Counted from the stretch's first letter, positions 1 to 8,891 are shown. The stretch is 64,000 bases of DNA from Rhodanobacter sp. B04 (GCF_002001125.1 NZ_MUNV01000007.1:248001-312000); one strand, 5' to 3'. Translations and numbers: made by a program. The notes: a model not told the origin generated them from the letters alone.

Positions 1-888
1 CTGCAGGTCTTGATTGACATCGAACAACGTGGGCGCTGCTTCGGGTTGCTGCGCGGCCGGGGTGCTGCCCGTGAAATTCTTCGTGCTATCGGGCGTCAGT
101 ACGCCGGCCGCATTGGTTACCGCAAAGATCTCCGCACTGGAGCAATCGGCCAGCATGGCAAGATCACCTGCCGCAAAATGGCTGGCCGGCAATTCCGAGC
201 TGAGAGGCTTCAGGGTGATCGAAGTGATCGCCCCCGTGCTGGAAGAGGCTGCAATCGAACTGCCTCCGGAGCTGCCAATCGACCAGCCGCTGGAAGGATT
301 GACATAACGCACCGTGATGACCGAGGAGCCTATGACACGATCGCCTATCGCCTTGCCCATCGCCGGCAGGCCAGCCGTGGTGGGATCAATTGGGGTGCAA
401 CTGGCACTGGTGAGCCCGCAGTCGTAGCCACGCATATACAGGAACGACGGCATGCTGTACGGCGCCGTGGGCGCAGCCGGATAGGTGACCCCGCCACTGG
501 TGGCCGCCCAGAGCGTGGTGAGGTCGTGCAGTGCGCCACTGTCGGCGCCCGCCGCCGTGCCCAGCAGGCTCTTGGCATACACATAAGGCGTACGCAGGTG
601 ATCCAGATAAAGGCCACCCGAAGCCGCCAGGGCGGTGCCGCCGGAATTGGTGCAGTACTGGCCATTGGCCATGCGCAGATCGCTGCCGAGGCGGCTGATC
701 GCAAAACGCCCCTCCTCCTGTAGTCGTGCCAGCTGTGTCTGCGACTTGTTGCTGCTCGAAGTGGAGGAAAACACCGTCACGATGCCCGCCGCGACCAACA
801 GGCCCAGCACCATCGCCACCATCAATTCGATCAGGGTGACGCCGCGCTGGCGACGCAAAACCGCATGTCCCATGGCAAGCACCGTCAT
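1..888 (-). CDS. pilW: PilW family type IV pilus minor pilin/assembly protein (3' end outside window)
   Basis: Minor pseudopilin that helps prime and assemble type IV pili at the inner membrane. Translating the minus strand from 888 gives 296 codons without a stop to the window edge, so the C-terminus is missing. The N-terminus has a short basic leader, then the prepilin cleavage motif G^VTLIELMVAM (class III signal, cleaved by PilD) and a hydrophobic helix. The rest is Ser/Gly/Ala-rich with paired cysteines, as in PilW. The start is fixed by an ATGA overlap with the stop of pilV, which implies translational coupling. In Pseudomonas and Xanthomonas the next genes are pilX, pilY1 and pilE, expected to the left of this window. 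Family assignment is firm; the length cannot be judged. Confidence 0.88.
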   Translation of the reverse strand, partial: MTVLAMGHAVLRRQRGVTLIELMVAMVLGLLVAAGIVTVFSSTSSSNKSQTQLARLQEEGRFAISRLGSDLRMANGQYCTNSGGTALAASGGLYLDHLRTPYVYAKSLLGTAAGADSGALHDLTTLWAATSGGVTYPAAPTAPYSMPSFLYMRGYDCGLTSASCTPIDPTTAGLPAMGKAIGDRVIGSSVITVRYVNPSSGWSIGSSGGSSIAASSSTGAITSITLKPLSSELPASHFAAGDLAMLADCSSAEIFAVTNAAGVLTPDSTKNFTGSTPAAQQPEAAPTLFDVNQDLQ

Positions 889-1421
889 GGCTGGAAGCTC
901 CAGGTGAAGTTCTGCGTGATCGCGCCCGCGGTCTGGGTGGCTTGATTGCCGGTGGCCGTCTCGGTCCACTCGATAGTCATCTGGCAGGTGCCGCCATAAG
1001 GGGGGCGATAGTTGATCTGCGACGTGGGGTTATAGCCAACGGCACCGACACCGGTACATGAAATTGCGGCTTTGGGACTGGGCAGGAATACTCGCAACTG
1101 GCTGCTCCACATCTGCTGGTCATGCGTCGCCAATGCCGCTGAGCCACAGGCACTGCCCGAGCCGCAGCCCGCACTGGCCGCGGCAACCGGGTAAGCATTG
1201 CTGTTGTAGCTCCCGTTCCAGACGCCGGCAGGGTTGGCGCTCATGCGGCTGGCCATGTTGTTGGCGAGAAAAACCACCTGCGTGCGCAGGTAGGCCGCAT
1301 GGTTGGAGCGTGTGGCCATCACCATAAGGCTGGCCAGTCCGAGCAGGCCGATGCTGAAGATCAGCACGGCCATCATCACCTCGATCAACGAGACGCCCCG
1401 CTGACGCGACAAGACTTGCAT
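885..1421 (-). CDS. pilV: Type IV pilus modification/minor pilin PilV
   Basis: Minor pilin of the type IV pilus tip complex. The 178-residue product begins with a nine-residue leader MQVLSRQRG followed by VSLIEVMMAVLIFSIGLLGL, the prepilin peptidase site and N-terminal helix. The start at 1421 is preferred because it gives this typical short leader and is preceded by GGGAG at a good distance. An in-frame ATG at 1460 would add 13 unlikely residues. A Cys pair and a QP end are visible near the C-terminus. It overlaps pilW by 4 nt (ATGA). In Pseudomonas fimT and fimU lie between ispH and pilV; here only a tRNA and a repeat do. Confidence in the family is high. Confidence 0.9.
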   Translation of the reverse strand: MQVLSRQRGVSLIEVMMAVLIFSIGLLGLASLMVMATRSNHAAYLRTQVVFLANNMASRMSANPAGVWNGSYNSNAYPVAAASAGCGSGSACGSAALATHDQQMWSSQLRVFLPSPKAAISCTGVGAVGYNPTSQINYRPPYGGTCQMTIEWTETATGNQATQTAGAITQNFTWSFQP

Positions 1422-1641
1422 GGAATTCTCCCTGATACCCCTCGTGCGCACTGTAACCATCCACCCGACCCTGACCAGACCCGAGCCGACCGGCGGTAGG
1501 AATTGCCCGACAAGCGGCGGCTGGCGGCTCGTGGAAGGTGATTGCAGTCACGCCGCGGAAGGGCGCGCGCCGGCGCAGCGCCAGCCCCATGTCGCCCTGG
1601 TGGCGTGATCGACTGAGGATGGTCTGAATAAGCCTTTAGCC
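1422..1641. other. Gap upstream of pilV without recognisable gene
   Basis: About 220 bases between the pilV start and the REP-like element. I checked whether a fimT/fimU minor-pilin remnant lies here on the minus strand. One frame stays open but has no prepilin leader or other recognisable feature. I see no convincing sigma-70 or sigma-54 promoter, although pilV must be transcribed from somewhere in this stretch or upstream. Confidence 0.4.
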
Positions 1642-1721
1642 CGTCATCCCGGCGAAAGCCGGGATCCAGTGCCTCTGCAAGGCGCTTGAGACGCTGGATT
1701 CCAGCGTTCGCTGGAATGACG
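1642..1721. repeat. REP-like palindromic element
   Basis: Two GC-rich hairpin units face each other. The left unit starts CGTCATCCCGGCGAAAGCC and ends in GGGATCCAG; the right unit starts CTGGATTCCAGCG and ends in GCTGGAATGACG. The outer ends CGTCAT...ATGACG are inverted copies. The same element, diverged, recurs at 7808-7904, 8441-8550 and 14108-14187. Such elements are typical REP/BIME-type repeats of xanthomonads. No RAYT transposase gene is present in this window. Confidence 0.8.
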
Positions 1722-1740
1722 AGTCATTCACGCCGTCATT

Positions 1741-1784
1741 GCAGGCACGCCCGGAAAAACAAAGGCCCGCTTGCGCGGGCCTTT
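1741..1784 (-). terminator. Rho-independent terminator of tRNA-Thr
   Basis: AAAGGCCCGC and GCGGGCCTTT (1761-1784) form a 10-bp stem with a TTGC loop. Read on the minus strand it is followed by TTTGTTTTTCC, a good U-tract, and lies just 7 nt downstream of the tRNA 3' end. It therefore ends the tRNA transcript. Confidence 0.85.
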
Positions 1785-1790
1785 GAAGTC

Positions 1791-1866
1791 TGGTGCCGGA
1801 AATAGGAATCGAACCTACGACCTACGCATTACGAATGCGCCGCTCTACCAACTGAGCTATTCCGGC
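1791..1866 (-). tRNA. tRNA-Thr (anticodon CGT)
   Basis: The minus strand reads GCCGGAATAGCTCAGTTGG at the 5' end, giving the acceptor GCCGGAA paired with TTCCGGC, discriminator A and encoded CCA. The anticodon arm is GCGCA-TTCGTAA-TGCGT with anticodon CGT, which reads ACG threonine codons. The T-arm contains GTTCGATTC. All cloverleaf arms can be drawn and the length is 76 nt including CCA. It sits between ispH and the pil genes with its own terminator. Confidence 0.97.
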
Positions 1867-2012
1867 AAAGAGCCGCGGATTTTACGGTGCGGCGCATGTT
1901 CAACGCAAGCACGAAGCTCGGTCTTGCCTGGCCGCGTTGCCTCTTGTGGTGTTTGATGGCGTTCGCCAAGGCCAGACCTCGGTCGCCATCAATGCAAATG
2001 TAGAGGGCTGCA

Positions 2013-2975
2013 TCAGAGGCTGGCTGCGCTGTTGCCGCCGACCACACGCAGTTCCTTGGGCAACGCGAACGTGATGTTCTCCGGCTCGCCATCCAGCTCG
2101 TGCACTTCACCGGCACCCCATGACTGCAGCCGGGCGATCACGTCGCGCACCAGCTTTTCCGGAGCCGAGGCACCGGCGGTGAGGCCGATGCGCTTGACGC
2201 CGTCGAGCCAGCTGCGTTCGATGTGTTCGGCGCCATCGATCAGGAACGAGCGCACGCCCTGCTTTTCGGCCAGCTCGCGCAGGCGGTTGGAGTTGGAGCT
2301 GTTGACCGAGCCGACCACCAGCATCAGGTCGACGGCATCGGCGAGCCGGCGTACCGCATCCTGGCGGTTCTGCGTGGCGTAGCAGATGTCGTCCTTGCGC
2401 GGGCCCTCGATGTCGGAAAACTTGTTGCGCAAGGCTTCGATGATCGCCTTGGTGTCGTCCACCGACAGCGTGGTCTGGGTGACGTACGACAACTGATGCG
2501 GGAATTTCGGCGCGAGGGTGTCCACGCATTCCAGCGATTCGACCAGCAGGATCTCGCCGGTGTTGGCCGTATTCCACTGGCCCATGGTGCCTTCGACTTC
2601 CGGGTGGCCGGCATGGCCGATCAACACCACGCTGCGGCCGATGCGCCCCAGACGCGCCACCTCCATGTGCACCTTGGTGACCAGCGGACAGGTGGCATCG
2701 AATACCTTGAGGTGGCGCTGCTCGGCCTCCTCGCGCACCGCCTGTGACACGCCGTGCGCGCTGAAGATCACCGTGGCGCCATCAGGCACCTCATGCAGCT
2801 CCTCGACGAACACCGCGCCGTCGGCGCGCAGCTTGTCGACCACGTAGCGGTTGTGCACGACCTCGTGCCGCACGTAGATCGGCGCGCCCCACGATTCCAG
2901 CGCACGCTCGACGATGGCGATGGCGCGATCGACGCCGGCGCAAAAGCCGCGGGGATTGGCGAGCAGGATGTCCAT
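2013..2975 (-). CDS. ispH: 4-hydroxy-3-methylbut-2-enyl diphosphate reductase
   Basis: Last enzyme of the MEP isoprenoid pathway: it reduces HMBPP to IPP and DMAPP with a [4Fe-4S] cluster, in the cytoplasm. The 320 residues match family length. The three cluster cysteines are visible at C12 (NPRGFCAGV), C96 (DATCPLV) and C198 ([11 protein letters not shown]). Substrate-binding residues H74 (SAHGV) and HAGHPEVEG (121-129, with H124 and E126) and the SVNSSNS motif are present. It is the last gene of a ribF-ileS-lspA-ispH run on the minus strand. The fkpB gene often found before ispH is absent. The start lies right after a GAGTGAG-type inverted repeat and has only a weak GAGAA as ribosome-binding site. 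Confidence 0.98.
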   Translation of the reverse strand: MDILLANPRGFCAGVDRAIAIVERALESWGAPIYVRHEVVHNRYVVDKLRADGAVFVEELHEVPDGATVIFSAHGVSQAVREEAEQRHLKVFDATCPLVTKVHMEVARLGRIGRSVVLIGHAGHPEVEGTMGQWNTANTGEILLVESLECVDTLAPKFPHQLSYVTQTTLSVDDTKAIIEALRNKFSDIEGPRKDDICYATQNRQDAVRRLADAVDLMLVVGSVNSSNSNRLRELAEKQGVRSFLIDGAEHIERSWLDGVKRIGLTAGASAPEKLVRDVIARLQSWGAGEVHELDGEPENITFALPKELRVVGGNSAASL

Positions 2976-2984
2976 TCAGTTCTC

Positions 2985-3060
2985 GGGAGTGAGCAATGAG
3001 GAGTGAGAAACGAGAGGTCGTCACCGCCACTCGTTTCTCGCTCACGACTTTTCTCGTTCC
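2985..3060 (-). repeat. Intercistronic purine/pyrimidine inverted repeat A (lspA-ispH)
   Basis: Fills nearly the whole gap between the lspA stop (3067-3065) and the ispH start. In the transcribed (minus) sense, a purine arm (GGAACGAGAAAAG... GCGAGAAACGAG) begins 2-4 nt after the stop. A pyrimidine arm (CTCGTTTCTCACTCC...GCTCACTCCCG) ends about 9 nt before the ispH ATG. GAGAAACGAG (3005-3014) and CTCGTTTCTC (3030-3039) pair perfectly over 10 bp. It belongs to the same family as the elements at 20266-20372, 20942-21030, 32620-32724, 55459-55539 and 60405-60540. Confidence 0.8.
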
Positions 3061-3064
3061 TTGA

Positions 3065-3565
3065 TTATCGCACGCTGCCCGCCGGCTTGCCGGCGAAGAG
3101 CCCGAACGCGATCAGCAGCACGGCACCGACCGTGATGCCGCAGTCGGCCAGGTTGAACACCGGATAGCTCCACTGGCGGAAATACACCTGGATGAAGTCG
3201 GTGACCTGTGCGGCATGCAGGCGGTCGATCACGTTGCCGATCGCGCCGCCGACGATCATGGCCAGCGGCATGCCGGTGCGCCAGTCCCGGCGCGGCGTGC
3301 GTGCCAGCCACACCACCAGCACCGCGCTGATCACCAGCGCCAGCAGCACGAAGAACCAGCGCTGCCAGCCGCTGCCATCGTCCAGGAAACTGAATGCGGC
3401 GCCACGGTTGAATGCCAGCGTCCAGTTCAGGAATCCGGGAATGACCGCATGCGGCACGCCCATCGGTTGCAACGCCTGCACCGCCCACCATTTGCTGAGC
3501 TGGTCGAGCGCGATGACCGCCGCGGACAGCCACAGCCAGATGAGTGCATTGGGTTTGGTGGTCAT
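3065..3565 (-). CDS. lspA: Lipoprotein signal peptidase (signal peptidase II)
   Basis: Inner-membrane aspartyl protease that removes the signal peptide of prolipoproteins after Lgt has attached the diacylglycerol. With the start at 3565 it has 166 residues, the usual length, and four hydrophobic segments. The catalytic aspartates are visible at D114 (GGAIGNVIDR) and D141 (FNLADCGIT). DQLSKWW near residue 21 and NRGAAFSF near 54 are family motifs. An alternative ATG at 3583 adds six residues and has a better Shine-Dalgarno (AAGGAAG), supplied by the repeat next to it, so the start is uncertain. It lies between ileS and ispH in the conserved order. Confidence 0.95.
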   Translation of the reverse strand: MTTKPNALIWLWLSAAVIALDQLSKWWAVQALQPMGVPHAVIPGFLNWTLAFNRGAAFSFLDDGSGWQRWFFVLLALVISAVLVVWLARTPRRDWRTGMPLAMIVGGAIGNVIDRLHAAQVTDFIQVYFRQWSYPVFNLADCGITVGAVLLIAFGLFAGKPAGSVR

Positions 3566-3587
3566 AAGAGGTCTCATGTACATGCTT

Positions 3588-3704
3588 CCTTCTCCCTCTG
3601 GGAGAAGGTGCCCCAAAGGGGCAAATGAGGGTTCGGGCGAAGCCGAGGCTGGGGTACAGCCGAACCCCCAGCCCCTCTCCCGACGGGAGAGGGGCTTCGG
3701 CGAC
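3588..3704 (-). repeat. Hairpin-rich repeat between ileS and lspA
   Basis: Three local hairpins fill the gap. GCCCCTCTCCC/GGGAGAGGGGC (3671-3695) is an 11-bp stem with a GAC loop, CCTTCTCCC/GGGAGAAGG (3588-3608) is a 9-bp stem, and GCCCC/GGGGC lies at 3610-3622. No U-tract follows, so it is unlikely to be a terminator. The distal hairpin lies directly before the lspA start and contains its possible Shine-Dalgarno. It looks like a dispersed intergenic repeat, of a different type from the GAGTGAG elements. Confidence 0.65.
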
Positions 3705-6566
3705 TCAGAACCAGCGACGCGTTTCGCCGGGGCCTTCGACATTGCCGACGCAGCGGCCGCACAGCTCGGGATGCGCGGCATGGCTGCCGACATCGTCGCG
3801 ACGATGCCAGCAGCGCACGCACTTGGCCGCATCGCTGACCGTGGCCGACACCCATGCATCGGCGCCTTCCAGTTCGGTCAGCACGGCGCTGTCCGGCTGG
3901 CCACCCGCCAGATCAAGGCGCACGTCGGAGGTGATGAAGAAGAAGCGCAGTTCCTCGGCCGCCGCGGCATAGCGCGCCACGGTGGCCTCGTCGGCATGGA
4001 TCGCCAGTTTCGCTTCCAGCGCCGCGCCGATCTGCTCGCCCTTGCGCATGCCTTCCAGCACACGCGAAGCGGCATCGCGGATCGCCAGCAGATCGGACCA
4101 GTAGCGACGCTGCGCGGGCGAAGCTTGCGTCGCCGCCAACCCGTCGTACCAGGTTTCGAACAGCACGCTGTCGCCACGCTCGCCCGGCAGCTGCTGCCAG
4201 ATTTCCTCGGCGGTGAAGCTCAATACCGGCGCCAGCCAGCGCACCAGCGCCTCGGCGATGCGGTACATCGCGCTCTGCGCGCTGCGCCGGCCGCGGCTGT
4301 CGGTCGGCATGGTGTACAGCCGGTCCTTGGTGATGTCGAGGTACAGCGCGCCCAGCTCGTTGGTGCAGAAGTTCTGCACGCGGGCCACGATCTCCGGGAA
4401 GTCGTAGCGCTCGTAGGCAGCCAGCACGGTCTGCTGCACGTCATGCGCCTGCTGCACCGCCCACTGGTCGAGCAGCACGCTGTCTTCCACCGGCAGCAGG
4501 TGCTTCGCCGGATCGAAGCCGTCGAGGTTGCCGAGCAGGAAGCGCGCGGTGTTGCGGATGCGCCGGTAGCTGTCCGACACGCGCTTGAGGATCTCGTCGG
4601 AGACGGTCATCTCGTTACGGTAGTCGGCCGAGGCCACCCACAGGCGCAGGATGTCGGCACCAAGCGTGTCCATCACCTTCTGCGGCGCGACCACGTTGCC
4701 GAGCGACTTGGACATCTTGCGGCCGTTCGCATCCACCGCGAAGCCATGGGTGAGCACGTCGTCGTAGGGCGCGCGGCCGTGGATCGCCGACGAAGTCAGC
4801 AAGGACGACTGGAACCAGCCGCGATGCTGGTCGGAACCCTCCAGGTACATCACCTTGTACTGCGACGCGCTGCCCTGCTGCAGTTCCGGGCGCTGGCCGA
4901 TCACGGCGAAGTGCGTGACGCCCGAGTCGAACCAGACGTCCAGCACGTCGGTGACTTTCTCGTAGTCGTCCGCCTGCTCGCCGAGCAGCTCGGCCGCATC
5001 CAGCGTGAACCACGCATCGACGCCGCCCTGCTCCACCTTCTTCGCGACCTGTTCCAGCAGTGCCACGGAATCCGGATGCGGCTCCTGCGTGGCCTTGTGC
5101 ACGAACAGCGCGATCGGCACGCCCCAGGTGCGCTGGCGCGAGATGCACCAGTCCGGGCGCCCGGCGACCATGCCGGCAATGCGTTCCTCGCCCCAGCCCG
5201 GCACCCAGCGCACGTCCTTGATCGAGGCCAGCGCGGTCTTGCGCAGATCCGCCTGTTCCATCGAGACGAACCACTGCGGCGTGGTGCGGTAGATCACCGG
5301 CGTCTTGTGGCGCCAGCAGTTCGGGTAGCTGTGCTCGATCTTCGCGAACGCGAGCAGCACGCCGCGGCGGCGCAGCAGCTCGACGATCGCGTCGTTGGCC
5401 TTCCAGATGTGCATGCCGGCCAGCTCGAGCCCGTCGGCCGCGGGCGTGTCGGCGCGATAGGTGCCGCGCGACTCGATGTAGTTGAGCAGGCCGATGCCGT
5501 ATTCGCGCGCCACCACGAAATCCTCGACGCCGTGGTCGGGCGAGGTATGCACGGCGCCGGTGCCGTCCTCGGCGCTGACATGCTCGCCGAGGATCACCGG
5601 CACTTCGCGCGGGTAGAACGGATGGTGCAGTTTCAGGCCTTCCAGCGCCTGGCCGGCCACATGGCCGAGCACCGCCACGGACTCGAGACCGTAACGCTGC
5701 GCCACCTTGTCGACCAGCGCGCTGGCGATCACCAGCAGCACGCGCTTGCCGTCGCGCGACGGCCCTTCGATCAGCGCGTATTCGAGCCCGCCGCCGAGCG
5801 ACACCGCCTGGCTTTCCGGCAGCGTCCATGGCGTGGTGGTCCAGATCGGGATGGCGGCGATCGCGTCGCCCGCATCCACGCCGAACTTCGATGCCAGCGC
5901 TTTCGGATCGACCGCGTCGTAAGCCACGTCGACCGCGGGCGACACCTTGTCGCCGTACTCGATCTCCGCCTCGGCCAGCGCCGAGCCGCAGTCGAAGCAC
6001 CAGTACACCGGCTTGGCGCCGCGCACCACGTGACCGTTCGACACGATGCGCGCCAGCGCGCGCAGCATGTCCGCCTCGTATTTGAAATCCATCGTGCGGT
6101 ACGGCCGCTGCCAGTCGCCGAGCACGCCAAGCCGCTTGAAGTCGGTGCGCTGGGCATCGACCTGCTCGGCCGCGTATTCGCGGCACTTCTGCCGGAACGC
6201 GGCGGCATCGAGCTTGTCGCCCGGCTTGCCGAACTTCTTCTCCACCGCGATCTCGATCGGCAGGCCGTGGCAATCCCAGCCCGGCACGTACGGCGCGCGA
6301 TGGCCGGCCAGCAGCTTGGACTTGACCGTGATGTCCTTGAGGATCTTGTTGACCGCGTGGCCGATGTGGATCGAACCGTTCGCATACGGCGGCCCGTCGT
6401 GCAGCACGAAGACGCTGTCGCGACCGGCGGTGTTCTGCTGGATCTGCGCATAGCGGTCGATCCGCTCCCACTCGGCCAGCCACGCCGGCTCGCGCTTGGG
6501 CAGGTCGCCGCGCATCGGGAAATCCGTCTGCGGCAGGTTGATCGTGCTCTTGTAATCGTGGGTCAT
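3705..6566 (-). CDS. ileS: Isoleucyl-tRNA synthetase
   Basis: Class I aminoacyl-tRNA synthetase that charges tRNA-Ile in the cytoplasm. At 953 residues it matches the bacterial 900-960 residue form. The HIGH signature is at residues 67-70 ([11 protein letters not shown]) and the KMSKS loop near residue 617. The editing (CP1) domain lies between them with [10 protein letters not shown]-terminal zinc-binding segment with CVRCW and CGRC pairs lies near residues 915-935. It is co-directional with ribF upstream (103 nt gap) and lspA downstream. Long open frames on the opposite strand are shadows of this GC-rich gene. Confidence 0.99.
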   Translation of the reverse strand: MTHDYKSTINLPQTDFPMRGDLPKREPAWLAEWERIDRYAQIQQNTAGRDSVFVLHDGPPYANGSIHIGHAVNKILKDITVKSKLLAGHRAPYVPGWDCHGLPIEIAVEKKFGKPGDKLDAAAFRQKCREYAAEQVDAQRTDFKRLGVLGDWQRPYRTMDFKYEADMLRALARIVSNGHVVRGAKPVYWCFDCGSALAEAEIEYGDKVSPAVDVAYDAVDPKALASKFGVDAGDAIAAIPIWTTTPWTLPESQAVSLGGGLEYALIEGPSRDGKRVLLVIASALVDKVAQRYGLESVAVLGHVAGQALEGLKLHHPFYPREVPVILGEHVSAEDGTGAVHTSPDHGVEDFVVAREYGIGLLNYIESRGTYRADTPAADGLELAGMHIWKANDAIVELLRRRGVLLAFAKIEHSYPNCWRHKTPVIYRTTPQWFVSMEQADLRKTALASIKDVRWVPGWGEERIAGMVAGRPDWCISRQRTWGVPIALFVHKATQEPHPDSVALLEQVAKKVEQGGVDAWFTLDAAELLGEQADDYEKVTDVLDVWFDSGVTHFAVIGQRPELQQGSASQYKVMYLEGSDQHRGWFQSSLLTSSAIHGRAPYDDVLTHGFAVDANGRKMSKSLGNVVAPQKVMDTLGADILRLWVASADYRNEMTVSDEILKRVSDSYRRIRNTARFLLGNLDGFDPAKHLLPVEDSVLLDQWAVQQAHDVQQTVLAAYERYDFPEIVARVQNFCTNELGALYLDITKDRLYTMPTDSRGRRSAQSAMYRIAEALVRWLAPVLSFTAEEIWQQLPGERGDSVLFETWYDGLAATQASPAQRRYWSDLLAIRDAASRVLEGMRKGEQIGAALEAKLAIHADEATVARYAAAAEELRFFFITSDVRLDLAGGQPDSAVLTELEGADAWVSATVSDAAKCVRCWHRRDDVGSHAAHPELCGRCVGNVEGPGETRRWF

Positions 6567-6669
6567 TGCCTGGATGCCGTCACTGAAGTGTTGCCGTCCG
6601 CCAGCCGGCGGACAAAGAGTTCAAACTTAATGGATTGGCGCGTTTACCGAAACACTGGTTCGGCGTCGA

Positions 6670-7623
6670 CTACGCCTCGACCAGCCGCGGATTCATGCCC
6701 AGCAGCTCGCGCGCCAGGCGGGAGTCCAGTGCCATTTGCGCCTTGAGCGGCTCCAGCCCGTCGAACTTCAGCTCGTCGCGCAGCTTGGCGACGAACTCCA
6801 CGGCCATGCGCTGGCCGTACAGGTCGCCGTCGAAATCGAACAGATGCACTTCCAGCAGCGGCTCGCTGACCTGGTTCACGGTGGGCCGGACGCCCAGGCT
6901 GGCCACGCCCGGCCAGCTACACTCGCCCTCACCCAAGCCGACGCGCACCGCAAAGATGCCGTGCACCGGGCTGACCCGCTGCTGCAGGTGGATGTTGGCG
7001 GTCGGATAGCCCAGCGTGCGACCCAGCTGATTGCCGTATTCCACCTTGCCGTCGATCACGAACGGCCGGCCCAGCAGCGGCTCGGCGCCGGAAAATTCGC
7101 CGGCAGCCAGCAGCGCGCGTATCCGGCTGGCCGAGACCCGCGCGCCGTCCATCTGTACCGGCGGCATCGTGCACGCGGCGAAGCCGAGCTTCGCCCCCAT
7201 GCGCTCCAGCAACGCGACATCACCGGAGCGCTTGTGCCCGAAGCGGAAATCGCCGCCCACCCACACCTCGCGCGCCGCCAGTCGCTCGACCAGCACGCGG
7301 TGGACGAAATCCTCGGCCGACATCGTCGTCAGCGCCCGGTTGAAGCGCAGCAGCAGACTGTGCTCGATACCCGCCGCCGCGAAACCGCGCAGTTTCTCGC
7401 GCACGCTGGACAGGCGCGGCAGCGGTTCGACGGAAAAGAAGGCCCGTGGCAGCGGCTCGAAACTCACCACGACCGGGCTGCCATCCAGCACATGGGCGCG
7501 CTCGCACACCTGCGTCAGCAAGGCCTGATGTCCGCGGTGCAGGCCATCGAATGCGCCGACCGCAATCACGCTACCGCGTGGCGTCAGGCAAGCACCCGCG
7601 ATATCCCTGGAAAGTCTCATCAT
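6670..7623 (-). CDS. ribF: Bifunctional riboflavin kinase/FAD synthetase
   Basis: Converts riboflavin to FMN and FMN to FAD. The N-terminal FAD synthetase (nucleotidyl transferase) half carries GAFDGLHRGHQ at residues 23-33. The C-terminal kinase half has GRPFVIDGKV...GRTLGYPTANI near residues 185-215. Its 317 residues match the family. Two ATGs are adjacent (7623 and 7620). A -10 TATACT ends only 7 nt upstream, so the mRNA may have almost no leader. It is the first gene of ribF-ileS-lspA-ispH. In many gammaproteobacteria murJ lies between rpsT and ribF; it is absent here. Confidence 0.97.
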   Translation of the reverse strand: MMRLSRDIAGACLTPRGSVIAVGAFDGLHRGHQALLTQVCERAHVLDGSPVVVSFEPLPRAFFSVEPLPRLSSVREKLRGFAAAGIEHSLLLRFNRALTTMSAEDFVHRVLVERLAAREVWVGGDFRFGHKRSGDVALLERMGAKLGFAACTMPPVQMDGARVSASRIRALLAAGEFSGAEPLLGRPFVIDGKVEYGNQLGRTLGYPTANIHLQQRVSPVHGIFAVRVGLGEGECSWPGVASLGVRPTVNQVSEPLLEVHLFDFDGDLYGQRMAVEFVAKLRDELKFDGLEPLKAQMALDSRLARELLGMNPRLVEA

Positions 7624-7629
7624 TGCGTG

Positions 7630-7657
7630 AGTATAACGGGCGCAACGGTGGCGTTAA
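7630..7657 (-). promoter_or_regulatory. Predicted sigma-70 promoter of ribF operon
   Basis: On the minus strand TTAACG (7657-7652), a 16-nt spacer and TATACT (7635-7630). The predicted transcript start falls at about 7623, the A of the first ribF ATG, which would give a leaderless or near-leaderless mRNA. Confidence 0.5.
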
Positions 7658-7807
7658 GGACGCATGGGCGACGGACATCGTGCCGACCGACATGCCGCGC
7701 ATCGATATGCCGCGAAGCTGCCCTCCATATCCCAGTTCACCTCATCACTGTTGAAGAAAAACCGCCGGCGCGGCAGGCCTTCGGTATGGATCTGAATAAA
7801 TCTTCGT

Positions 7808-7904
7808 CGTCATTCCAGCGAACCCCGAACAGGGGCAAGAGCTGGAATCCAGTGCGGTTGCAGGGTGCGAGAGACGCCGGATCCCAGCCTTCGCCGGGAT
7901 GACG
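7808..7904. repeat. REP-like palindromic element (diverged)
   Basis: Left end CGTCATTCCAGCG, inner GCTGGAATCCAG; right unit GCCGGATCCCAGCC ending in CGCCGGGATGACG. It lies in the divergent ribF/rpsT gap (7624-8078), which otherwise holds only the two promoters and no gene I can support. It belongs to the same family as 1642-1721. Confidence 0.75.
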
Positions 7905-8005
7905 AGTTATCCAGGCCATCCCTGAGGATATGCGAGAATGCGGGCGTCACGGCTGCCACGATCACCCGCCAGCCGGGCACAGGCGTCAATCGGGCGCCTA
8001 AATGA

Positions 8006-8034
8006 TTGACGCAGCGGCAAATCGACCGCATAAT
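8006..8034 (+). promoter_or_regulatory. Predicted sigma-70 promoter of rpsT
   Basis: TTGACG (8006-8011), a 17-nt spacer and CATAAT (8029-8034), a near-consensus arrangement. Transcription would start near 8041, giving a leader of about 38 nt before the UUG start. Confidence 0.75.
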
Positions 8035-8078
8035 TGGCGTCTTTTTCCAACCTCAACACTGCATTCCGGAGTTCTACC

Positions 8079-8342
8079 TTGGCCAACATCAAGTCCGCGA
8101 AGAAGCGCGCGCGCCAGTCCGAGCAGCGCCGCCTGCGCAACATCAGCGCCCGCTCCATGGTCCGCACCGCCCTGAAAAAGGTCGTCAAGGCCATCGAGGC
8201 CAAGGACAAGGCCGGCGCAATCGCCGCGTTCACCGTCGCCCAGCCGGTGATGGATCGTTACGCCGCCCGCGGCCTGATCCACAAGAACAAGGCTGCCCGT
8301 CACAAGAGCCGCCTCAACGCGAAGATCCGCGAACTGGCGTAA
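8079..8342 (+). CDS. rpsT: 30S ribosomal protein S20
   Basis: Small-subunit protein that binds the 5' domain and helix 44 of 16S rRNA. Starting at the TTG at 8079 gives 87 residues, the same as in E. coli, with the standard N-terminus [18 protein letters not shown] lies 7 nt upstream. A longer frame from 8034 would fuse unrelated residues and overlap the -10 element. A UUG start is also used by E. coli rpsT, where it is part of weak initiation and autogenous control; the same is inferred here. It is divergent from ribF and followed by a strong terminator, so it forms a single-gene unit. Confidence 0.97.
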   Translation: MANIKSAKKRARQSEQRRLRNISARSMVRTALKKVVKAIEAKDKAGAIAAFTVAQPVMDRYAARGLIHKNKAARHKSRLNAKIRELA

Positions 8343-8367
8343 GCCGGGGCGCGATTCGAGTTGCACC

Positions 8368-8393
8368 AAAAAGCCGGCGCAAGCCGGCTTTTT
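8368..8393 (+). terminator. Rho-independent terminator of rpsT
   Basis: AAAAAGCCGGC and GCCGGCTTTTT form an 11-bp stem with a GCAA tetraloop; the run of T forms the U-tract. It starts 25 nt after the rpsT stop. Confidence 0.9.
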
Positions 8394-8440
8394 CGTTCGT
8401 GTTTCTGTGCAGTAGCCGCGAATGACTCCATTTTTTTGCG

Positions 8441-8550
8441 CCATCCCAGCGAAGGCCGGGATCCAGCGACTCCAAGACCTCCAATAGCCAATGCACGGAT
8501 GACCGGCATCCGCCGTTGAAAAGCGCCTCAGGCTTTCGTTGGAGTGACGG
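8441..8550. repeat. REP-like palindromic element (degenerate)
   Basis: Contains GCCATCCCAGCGAAGGCCGG and GATCCAGCGACTCCAAGAC on the left and GGCTTTCGTTGGAGTGACGG on the right, recognisable as decayed copies of the REP units at 14108-14187. It lies between rpsT and the convergent feo gene cluster. Confidence 0.6.
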
Positions 8551-8591
8551 ACGTTCGAGGGTTTTTCGAGGCTCCCTGCAGGGTCGCCGCT

Positions 8592-8891
8592 TCACTGCCG
8601 CGTACGAAATTCCAACGGCATCGCGTCGGCTCTGGCAGCAGCCGGCGGCTTCGGCCCGCAGGCACCGCAGGTGCTGCAGCCGTCGCTGCAATTGCCGGTC
8701 GCCTGCTTCGGCTGCAGGCGTTGCCCGAAGGCGCGCAGCCAGGCGGCATGCCCCGGCCGGCTGAAGCGGATCGAGGCTGCCGCCAGCCAGCGGTTGGTGA
8801 GCTGAGGCGCCAGCTTGCGGAACACGATCAGCGCACTGGCCAGCACGACCAGCCCGATCACCACGTATTGCACCAGCAGGCTCGTGCTCAT
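8592..8891 (-). CDS. Small Cys-rich membrane protein downstream of feoB
   Basis: A 99-residue protein starting MSTSLLVQYVVIGLVVLAS: one N-terminal transmembrane helix (about 5-23), a cationic middle, a Cys-rich CSDGCSTCGACG segment at about residues 72-83, and a Pro/Ala-rich tail. The start at 8891 overlaps the feoB stop by ATGA, which argues for translational coupling. Many feoAB operons carry a small third gene (FeoC or a FeoB-associated Cys-rich membrane protein). This resembles the latter, and I recall a DUF6587 family of this kind in xanthomonads. The Cys cluster could bind Fe(II) or an Fe-S cluster; that is inference. Confidence 0.75.
   Translation of the reverse strand: MSTSLLVQYVVIGLVVLASALIVFRKLAPQLTNRWLAAASIRFSRPGHAAWLRAFGQRLQPKQATGNCSDGCSTCGACGPKPPAAARADAMPLEFRTRQ

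Noticed and set aside
1422..1590. Possible fimT/GspH remnant upstream of pilV
   Set aside because: The open frame shows no prepilin leader or recognisable C-terminal motif.
3671..3695. 11-bp hairpin between ileS and lspA as a terminator
   Set aside because: No U-tract on either side and it lies inside a conserved operon; kept as a repeat only.
3192..6746. Very long open frame (about 1180 codons) on the plus strand opposite ileS and part of ribF/lspA
   Set aside because: It is the antisense shadow of a high-GC gene: low-complexity Arg/His/Ala-rich translation, no family motif and no ribosome-binding site, while ileS on the other strand is unmistakable.
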